Source: Ipomoea triloba
Lineage: Eukaryota > Streptophyta > Magnoliopsida > Solanales > Convolvulaceae
Direction: 5' to 3'
Length of the DNA stretch: 64,000 nt
Assembly: GCF_003576645.1 (NCBI RefSeq)
Contig: NC_044922.1
Location: forward strand, 22,420,523 to 22,484,522
The notes beneath the pieces were generated by a model. It saw only the letters and a list, made by a program, of their open reading frames with translations. It made no database searches and was not told where the DNA came from. The stretch's first letter is position 1; each line of letters starts with the position of its first letter. Below are positions 56,375 to 64,000 of this stretch, in pieces. The position numbers and the translations under genes were made by a program.

Positions 56375-56888
56375 GGTTCCGTTTGGAAACTAGGTAAATG
56401 ACTTCCGAAAGTCATTTTTTAGATTTTTCTGTGTTTGGGTATACAAAGAAAATAAAGTCAAAGGAAAATATTTATTCTGGTGAATGGAAAACATACCCAA
56501 TTTGGCGGAAGATGTTCTCCTAGATTTTTAGTCTGAAGATATTTTCTGAATTCTTTATTTTCCCTTCTTTCTTCTCTCCTCTCTTCAATTTAGTTTTCAA
56601 ATTATTATTACCACCGCCACTACCACCAACACCACCACACCACCACCACCACTTATTAATATTATTATTATTATTATATTATTATTATTATTATTATTAT
56701 TATCTTATAACAAATAATATGTTCATTTATAGGAAAATGAACCAAATAGAAAAAATACAATTTCTTAACTTTCAGTCAAATAGAAAAATATAGTTTTCTA
56801 ACCTTTAGCCAAACACCAGAAAATTAAAATATTTTCTGGAAAATGAGTCATTTTTTGGAAAATATTTTCCGGGTTTCCAAACGGACCC
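56375..56888. mobile_element. PIF/Harbinger-like MITE, TAA target site
   Basis: Starts GGTTCCGTTTGGAAAC and ends GTTTCCAAACGGACCC, flanked by TAA on both sides (56372-56374, 56889-56891). Subterminal regions share GAAAATATTTTCYGG-type motifs in inverse orientation. The interior holds CCACCACCAC and (ATT)n runs (56610-56702). Confidence 0.85.
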
Positions 56889-56891
56889 TAA

Positions 56892-57814
56892 GGTCTTCAC
56901 TGATGAGTGCATTAATTTTAGTATTTCCTATGCTGTAACAATACTTAACTAATTTCAATTGCACAAAGATCTATACAAGGTCTGATCAAGTGCAAAAACT
57001 CTTGTCATGCTTGATCCAGGGCAGGGGACATGGTTCTATTTCCTAAAATGCTGCAATAAAACAGATTTAGTTATCAATTGCAGAGAGATCCATACAGGTC
57101 TGATCTCATATGCACAAATCTTTTATAATGTACAGTCTAGGGAAGGAAGCATACAGTTATGTACGACCTCTCTTGACTCTGTTTTTGCAGAGGTTATTCT
57201 ACATAGAGCCTGTAATAACAAGTAATTCAGCATGGCACTGCTATGAGAGCTTTGAATAGTTAGTTGCAAAGAATTCCACATTTAACTTGTCCATTTTCTT
57301 ACACTTTCTTTAACAAATGAGAAGTAAAATAAAGAATGAGAAGAAAATTGGAAAATGGTAAAGAAAGGTATGATTTCTCCGTAGGAGTTTTAAAGATGTG
57401 ACACATAACGCAGGAAAGAGAAACCGTAGTCATATTTGAGGATAATTTCTGAAAGATGGGCTTGTGTAGTAGCCAAGTGCTTAGCTGTCAAGACTGTCAG
57501 GTTATGTCATAAAATACAAGATCTCTGAAACCGAGGTATTCTATTTTTTACATTTTGTAGCTGAATGCCGGTACAACCCTCTTTTCTCATCTACACGAAT
57601 CTTATTGCATTATTAACTACAATTATAGGGCCTTAAGTTTAGAAGCTGGTTTACTACTGTTTTATTTCAGCTTGCTTGGTCTCTCAAAAACTTCTTATAT
57701 GACCATCATAAGATATATCTGCTAAAATATATTGTATCATTTGAGTGACAACTCTGATTTCCTGCTTCTCTGCCTACTTTTAGAGATTGACATAGTTATA
57801 GATGACCCTAACGT
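56892..57814. other. Spacer, no gene seen
   Basis: A 72-codon plus-strand frame at 57007-57225 contains a local duplication (AAAGATCTATACAAGGTCTGATC and AGAGATCCATACAGGTCTGATC) and no recognisable similarity. Confidence 0.4.
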
Positions 57815-58139
57815 GGGCGTTTACTTCATGTAATATAACATTACCAAGGTAATGTGAGCATGATAATCTTGTATAACCTTATTTAGTTCAAATTATGTGA
57901 TATCCTCTGGTATTGTAACATTACTGATTTACTGCCACATAAGAAAATGAGTTTATGTGAAGGTAATGTTATTATCTACGTTTTCTTAGGTATTGTAACA
58001 TTACTTCAAAATATACCAATTTTGCCATTTATACTGCATATATCGTTTTTGTAGAAATTTCAAGATAATATTACACTCTCACAGTCTTAACTAAACACAC
58101 AAGGTAATGTACTCACATTCCGTTGAACTAAATATCCCC
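57815..58139. mobile_element. MITE-like repeat rich in TAACATTAC
   Basis: Begins GGGCGTTTACTTCATGTAAT and ends CCGTTGAACTAAATATCCCC, imperfect inverted ends of the type GGGNNTTTAGTTCA. Several direct and inverted copies of GGTAATGTTA / TAACATTACC lie inside. Confidence 0.55.
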
Positions 58140-59931
58140 TAAGTTTTCTTGCAATTATTTCAATCTTCACAAATATTATGTTAAAGAGTTCCACACCTGC
58201 TTGCCAAGGATATTATCTGGGCAATTTTTGTTAAATGCTAGAAATGGTGGTGAAAAGTTGAAGCTTAAGCTGATATTACTGACATTATTCTATAGCTTTC
58301 CATGTATGCCAGCTTCCATCACTAATTGTTTTTAGTTGTATAACTTCAAAAAACGTTTTTAAGTTGTACAAAATGTGTCTATTACTTCAGTAAGCATCAT
58401 GTCTTTACAGCATATATTTCCTGGTGATTCTAATCTAGGGGAAGTCTTCCCTATCATTGCATTCACTTGTATTGCATTTCCTTTTCTGTGCAGAATAGTT
58501 TGTGAGCTAACTAAAGATCGCCAAGACGGTGAATCCAACTGTTGAAGTAGATTTAGTTCAAGGTACAAACTACTGAAAAGAACATTGTGTCATAACAAGT
58601 TCTCCCATTCAAAACATAATCCCATCGTATGGTTCTAATGGCATATTGGATATCACAGCCTTTTACTGTTGCATATGTTTTTGCCCTTTTCATGGTAAAT
58701 CTGATTTCAAGTCTTACTAATAGGTCTAACAAGTTTGCAGCTTTGCATAGTAAAAAGAGGATGCTCAGTTGAGTGTTTCTATTCATCATTTGTCTTTCCT
58801 TTGAGCTTGAAGCTGGCTTCTGATCTTCAAATGTTAGGTGGGATTCATATAGAGGTTTTGTCTCTACTGATATCATTATAATAGGACCTTCTAACGATGG
58901 GAATAGGAATTCTTTCTGTATATACTAGGAAGAAATGAAACTCAAGTTATTCTTTCTCATATATTCAGTAGGGAGAATGGCATCAGTTTAACATCTGTTT
59001 CCAATCATAATAGTTCAAATCTGAATCTGTAAATCTGTGTAAAATTTTGGCACTTGAGCCCGGTTGCCTCTACTTGAGATGCATGCTCCTAAGTCCTAGC
59101 ATGACTTAAACCTAGGTTGTTATAGAAGTAGCGGTTGTTGCTGTACGTTTACTATTTTCTTCGTGGGAATGGCTGTAGTGGGGCTTCAGTTTTTATTGGC
59201 CCTGATGAAATCCATAAATTTACTAGATATATTTGTATGATGTAGGGGAACTTATAATGTCTTATGGCTCTGTGTTTTGTACTTAGTAAAGTTGTATTTC
59301 TTATTTTGTTAGAGGTATGTACTACCGGAGGATACAATTCTATCAATCATAGCTTTGCTGAAAATTTTCCTTGTATTAAGTTGGGAGAATTAAATTTTAT
59401 ATAGTTTAGGTGTGTGGTAGTACTTCTCATGTGCCTTCTGGGTTTGGACTATGGAGTTTATGTCATGAAAACTGAAGATACTGGGCAGAATGACAAATAT
59501 GATTATGTTCCTTGTATATAGAGCACAATGAGTTTGTTTATTAAATGAATTGCTTTATAAAACAGGAGGCACCTGCCCTTGTTGCCATTCTATGGGTTGG
59601 GTTTTGGAATTCTGTAGTTGTACGTAGTTGTAACATGGAATATTTCTAATAATATAACAATTTACAATAACTAAATACAATATTCAAATAGTTTCGAGTG
59701 TTGTTTTTTTTTTTATGAGTACATTTTAACTTATCCACATATCTATTTAATAAATTATTGTCCTGTTTGACTTGTTTAAACAATTAATATGAGAGTTTGA
59801 TTAATTAAATTTTTGCAACAATTTATTGCTTCAAAATGTTAAAATTTAAATAGCTGTTAAAAGTAATTTTTTCGATCAATTTTTTGAGAAAATTATTTTG
59901 CATGTAATCAACTACGGAGTATTAGTTAATA
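58140..59931. other. Spacer, no gene seen
   Basis: Composition like untranslated or intronic host DNA, with no coding block that I can support on either strand. Confidence 0.4.
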
Positions 59932-60107
59932 CTCCTTTCGTCCTATTTTATGTGTCTGATTCGGTTAACGAGGCTTGACTGAAGTTATTTTTAATCTAAT
60001 TTTTCATAATATTAAGTTTAGTATTAATATACAAAATTTATATATTTAGAAACTACACTAAAAGTACTTGAATAGTAAGTAGGATAGGTAAAATGGGACA
60101 GAAGGAG
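59932..60107. mobile_element. Stowaway MITE (176 bp)
   Basis: Starts CTCCTTTCGTCCTATTTTAT and ends AAATGGGACAGAAGGAG, the CTCCNTCNGTCCC termini of Stowaway (Tc1/mariner) elements. TA flanks both sides (59930-59931, 60108-60109). Confidence 0.9.
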
Positions 60108-61110
60108 TAGTTAATTATCAAACATTTTTCTATAATCAACTAATGCTATCAATTAGTCAAATTTACTAACTTAATTAGCTAACAGTTATCAGACACTCTC
60201 TATGTCAATCTTAATTAGGATGGGACTTTATGAGACTTTCATTATGGAAAGTAATAAATGTGTGTGTGTGTGCCATTTTTTTTTTTTTTTAATGTGTGTT
60301 GTTTTAAAGAATGTTTTTAGATGATGTAATATTATAGAGGTTTAAAAAAAAAAATAGAGAAAATGACAATTTTGGATCTTGGGTTATACCCAAGACGGCC
60401 AAGTAGATACTTAGCTCTCAATTATTGTCATCAATTCTCTAAAGTATCAAGGATAAAAAAGATATACTTCATCTCTAAAGTATATAGGGTAAAAAAGATA
60501 TATTTCATTTCATATCATCAAACATATAAAAGAGTCTATCATTATATTGTGGATCAAGATTTTCATTATAAAGTGAATTATTAATATACAAGTTTATTTT
60601 TAGTTTATTTATAGTTTAGTTTTAGTGTATTATACGTTGATTTTTTTAATGTTTATTTTTAATTGTAATGCAAATTTAATTTTAATATATTACTTCAAAA
60701 TAATTTTTTTATACATTAAAAATTAATATTCAATATATTCAAAATAAAAATTTATCATGTCCGTAGTATAATTTGGCTACTATTGCTTCTCATCTCCATT
60801 TGCAGTTCTTCCAACCAAATTATACTGTGGCTGTGGACATGATTTATCTTATAAGGTGGACCATGATTCATGGTAAAAAAAAATCTAGCCTCCAATTGAT
60901 TCAGCCGAAGCTTCATTACTTTTTTGCGCTGTGTGTCCTCAAGAAAATCGAAAGAAGGAAGAAGAGATTTCATAGTTTAACCAAAATGACACTGGGCTTA
61001 GTGATATTTTTGGATGACGAGTACCCACAACCCTTTTGAATGTGAGTAAACGTTCGTCTTGTGACTCTAGCCGGCAAATGACCACAGAGAGGTAATAATT
61101 CAAACTCGTG
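60108..61110. other. Spacer, no gene seen
   Basis: Contains a (TG)n run at 60259-60272 and a direct repeat of about 36 bp (AAAAAAGATATACTTCATCTC-type unit) at 60445-60510. Confidence 0.5.
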
Positions 61111-61262
61111 ACCTTGTGGTTACAAGTGTGGATTTCTTACTATCTTGGTTGGGGTTACTCCCTTGGTGATATTTTTGATTTATGATCTTGTGGTTACAAG
61201 TGTGAAGCTTTTGCCATCTTGGATTGTGTTACCCCCTTAGTGATATTTTTGAATTTATGATA
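61111..61262. repeat. Tandem repeat of two units of about 75 bp
   Basis: Both units contain CTTGTGGTTACAAGTGTG, then ATCTTGG, GTTACYCCCTTRGTGATATT and TTTGA. The second is more diverged. Confidence 0.75.
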
Positions 61263-61589
61263 TCTTAAGCTTGTTCTTTGGAAGCTAGAGTTCGAGTCTA
61301 TTGGTCGATGGAGTAGTGCTTAATGGTCAATGCTTCAAGGAATATCCTAGAAGTCTTGTTCCATATTAAGGTAGATGTTTGGTTTCCACTGAAGACATGG
61401 GGTCAATTGGGAGACCTAAAGCCAAAAAGAAAATTAATTAGAGGTGATGAAGACTTTGTACAGAGTGTAGAGGCAGAGATGGAAACTAAAGACTGAATGT
61501 GCGACTTGTGAATTTGTGATTTACCTCATCTAGTGCTTTTAGGCAAGGGTGTGGGACTTAGGGTTAATCTAACATAAATTAGAAAACCT

Positions 61590-61827
61590 AATGTATCAAA
61601 TCAACATGGTAACAAATAACATTCTCACTGCGTGCAAAAGGGAGCTCTTGAAACTGGGAGTTTGGAAGATTGAAGTCATAGCCCGCGAGCAAAATAAAGC
61701 AGCGGACTTGCTCGCACAAAAAGCTTGTAGATTGGACAGAGGTACAACTTTACTCCACCAGCCTCGAACCAAAATACTTGAAACCATCAAGGATGACGCC
61801 GCTGGTGTGCCATCATGGCGACAGTAA
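61590..61827 (+). pseudogene. RNase H-like fragment of a retroelement
   Basis: Reads WKIEVIAREQNKAADLLAQK ACRLDRG, resembling the end of the RNase H (RVT_3) domain of plant LINE-type elements, where a basic residue, Asn-x-x-Ala-Asp and Leu-Ala mark the last catalytic Asp. The upstream part of the domain is not recognisable. It ends with TAA at about 61827. Confidence 0.5.
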
Positions 61828-62029
61828 TAGATTAGTAGCACTATTGGGTGTTCCCCTTCCAATTGATCTAAAAAAAATCAATAAAATTGTGAAATATCTA
61901 TTTTAAAAAAATACATTTAGATGTGATATAAATAATTATTAATCATAATTGAATATGAGTCCGATCACAATAATAAAAAAAAAAGATATGATTTACACAA
62001 TTTTAGATATGGTAGTCGCAGCATGGAGC

Positions 62030-62535
62030 AGGTACCGAGAGTATCCAGCGCATCCCATGAGCTAGTTTGCCGTTTTGATGCTGGGCTCCAGCAGGAGGGG
62101 GAGAGGGGTGTGTGACTTTCGGGGTGGGTTTGGTTACGGGAGAAGGTGCTTTTTTGGCCGGGTGTAATAGTGAGCTACAATGTGTCCAGGATCTTGGCCG
62201 AGGCAATGATGTGTAAAGAGGTTCTATCATGGTTGAAGGCACGAGGTGTTCGCGAAGTATGTGTCCAGTCTGATTGTCTAAACTTGGTTAACGCCCTACG
62301 TAAAAGGAAAACCATTAAATCGTATCTTGGTAGTATTGTTTTTGATTGTTTAATATCAGTAGCTTGTTTTTATCTGTTTCGTTTGAATTTATTCCACGGT
62401 CAAGGAATCAGTTTGCCCATGCATTAGCAAGGGTAGTTGAGACTCAGACTGAACGTTTGTATTGGGATAGCGTTCCCCTTGATTTCTTTGTTGAGGGTTA
62501 ATATATTGGTTCGGTTGTTTTGGTTAAAAAAAAAA
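62030..62535 (+). pseudogene. LINE 3' end: RNase H (RVT_3) domain and poly-A tail
   Basis: The frame at 62180-62340 encodes AEAMMCKEVLSWLKARGVRE VCVQSDCLNLVNALR, with the catalytic Glu and Asp of the RVT_3 RNase H fold. After a frame change near 62350, NQFAHALARVVETQTER and a terminal stop at 62499-62501 follow. A run of ten A (62526-62535) closes the piece, as at the 3' end of a LINE. The 5' part (reverse transcriptase, endonuclease) is absent, so it is a 5'-truncated copy. Confidence 0.75.
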
Positions 62536-63490
62536 GATATGGTAAGGTTAGGGCCGAATATCAAAATTTATTAATGTAACTAGTTTTACACGTGTATTGC
62601 AACTTTTTTTTTTGGGGGGGAGCAGAGCAGTCAAAGAATTAAGCCAACCACATGCTAGACTGGGGAAAACAACTGTTCGATAATGAGCCGGTCTTTTTTT
62701 ATATGACATGACTGATTTAATGTCCAACGTTTGTATTTAAATAAGTAATTCAAAGTATATCAATTCAAGATTATATAGGAGAAATTCATTATAGTTGGCA
62801 TTAAAATTAATGTTTAATTTGCACTTTTAAAAAAATAATTATCTAATTACTTATTGTAGTTGGTTTCGGATTATGTAGTAAATACTACTTTTGGTTGGAA
62901 TTACTCTAAGTTTTGTTAATTCGCTTTTGGATAGGTTTGTCACTGTCATCGTCTTAATTGCTTGTCCGTTCCTTTTTTGTTAGTAGTGTTTCATGTGCAA
63001 AAATGTTATTGGTGCTAGATTGCAAAAAGAACATATTTGATCTAATTAGTTTTGTTATGTTAAAAAATAGATGTATGGAATCTCTAAGTAGATTCCCTTA
63101 TACTAATATTTATAAAATTGACCACATCATTTTTTAGCCATTGATCAACCTAGATGAATGGATCAAATTAGTCTACACTTATCACGAGAAACCTAGTTCA
63201 CATTTGATCATGATTATATATGGAAAAAAAAAAACTTAACCTAGATTTGTTTTAAAAAAAAATGCAAGAAAATGATTTTTAAGTTCCTTATTTGTAATAT
63301 TTGATGCTCAACTTTAAACGCTATGTATATAGTCTAGCTAATTAATTGACCAAAGTTCATGTTAAATTTTACTCTATATTGTATTTTCTTTAATACATTC
63401 TAGCATATTCATAGTATATGTTAACAATTATGCCAACTCTAATTGGAATGAAGTTTGAACTTAAGACCTTATGAAAATCAATGAGTAATT
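62536..63490. other. Spacer, no gene seen
   Basis: AT-rich with a T/G run at 62608-62620. No supportable gene. Confidence 0.5.
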
Positions 63491-63494
63491 TAAC

Positions 63495-63690
63495 GGGATG
63501 TTTGGTTCACGGAATAGGCAGGGAATGGCAAAGCATTCCCAGTAATAGCCTATTCCGTTGTTTGGTAGACATTTGTATTCCCAGGAACATTGTTCCTGGG
63601 AATGAGCTATTACCCTTGCAAGGGTAATAGCAATTACCAGCACCCTCCTGTATTAGCCTATTACTGGCTTATCAGGAATAGGTATTTTAT
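63495..63690. mobile_element. MITE-like element with two perfect palindromes
   Basis: Left end GGGATGTTTGGTTCACGGAAT is of a common MITE type. Inside, ATTCCCAGGAAC (63577-63588) pairs with 63592-63603 across 3 nt, and 63606-63631 is a perfect 26-bp palindrome (left half GCTATTACCCTTG). Direct GGAATAGGYA motifs lie near both ends. The right boundary is approximate. Confidence 0.6.
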
Positions 63691-64000
63691 TTTATTTCCA
63701 TTTTTACCCTTTTTGGTAACAAGATTTGCCTAACAGATTATTAAAAAGATTATTATCATTATTAAAATAAATAAATAAATCAGATATGCTCATCTAGCTT
63801 AATTATGTAGTAAAACTTGATAATTAATATAGTAGATTTTTTTCATCTATAAACACCAAGGGAGCTCCCCTCATCGTAGATGGTTCAGTCACGCTCGGTG
63901 CCACGAAATGATTGAGAACTACGACGGGGTCGAAATTCATTGGGGAAGATGTTTCTTGCTTCTTTTTGAGATTGAGGTGCACTGAATAACCCAGGGAAGG
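63691..64000. other. Right-edge spacer; possible exon start beyond
   Basis: AT-rich until about 63850, then mixed composition (GGGAGCTCCCCTCATCG ... CACGCTCGGTGCCACG) up to the window end. This might be the edge of a gene or element continuing outside; nothing can be named. Confidence 0.3.

Noticed and set aside
57007..57225. 72-codon frame downstream of MED19 as a small gene
   Set aside because: Built on a local duplication, with no similarity, start context or splice support.
62575..62600. Helitron 3' end on the minus strand (ACACGTGTAAAACTAG)
   Set aside because: CTAG is present, but the stem is too short and imperfect, and it adjoins the LINE tail rather than a Helitron body.

Overview
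This is a plant nuclear genome window, almost certainly from a eudicot. It has spliced genes with GT-AG introns, AT-rich spacers and many nested plant transposable elements (CACTA, MULE, hAT, PIF/Harbinger-like, Stowaway, Helitron, Copia, Athila, LINE, SINE). Two ordinary host genes can be rebuilt exon by exon: a vacuolar-type RNase T2 (RNS2 class) on the minus strand at 2560-6841, and Mediator subunit MED19 on the plus strand at 51437-54352. The species cannot be fixed from the sequence alone.

Layout. 1-2.5 kb: AT-rich spacer with a Helitron-like end. 2.5-6.9 kb: RNS2-like gene, including a 4-nt microexon and a TE-filled last intron. 7-9.5 kb: spacer with MITEs. 9.5-11.6 kb: a solo LTR with a perfect 5-bp target duplication, inserted in an older inverted-repeat element. 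11.7-14.3 kb: a decayed FAR1-type (MULE) gene. 14.5-25.6 kb: a repeat field with a truncated CACTA end, a segmental duplication (two copies), a 504-bp MULE-type MITE whose empty site survives in the other copy, two SINEs and a hAT-like element. 27.1-29.6 kb: a GC-rich palindromic minisatellite, then a broken gene of the plant transposon-associated (Transposase_28) family.

30.62-36.52 kb: a complete-ended CACTA element (CACTACTAC...GTAGTAGTG, ACT target duplication). It carries a rearranged fragment of the iron-sensor E3 ligase gene BRUTUS, a three-exon plant mobile domain (MAIN-like/PP7-long-form-like) gene with one nonsense codon, and MITEs. 37.58-43.17 kb: a Copia retrotransposon on the minus strand with 365-bp LTRs and GTTAT target duplication. 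A 693-bp hAT element sits in one LTR, the integrase region is missing, and a 1.46-kb exact duplication abuts the window's only N, most likely two overlapping contigs left unmerged. 43.6-49.6 kb: wreckage of Ty3/gypsy (Athila-like LTR, tRNA-Asp-type primer site, gag) and a Helitron helicase. 50.2-54.4 kb: MED19. 54.4-64 kb: spacer with foldbacks, MITEs and LINE RNase H tails.

The host genes here do not form a pathway; they are islands between elements. The most unusual items are the RNS2 microexon inside the catalytic motif, the CACTA element with its captured BRUTUS and mobile-domain cargo, and the duplication at the N. No tRNA, rRNA, CRISPR or prokaryotic-type operon was seen.
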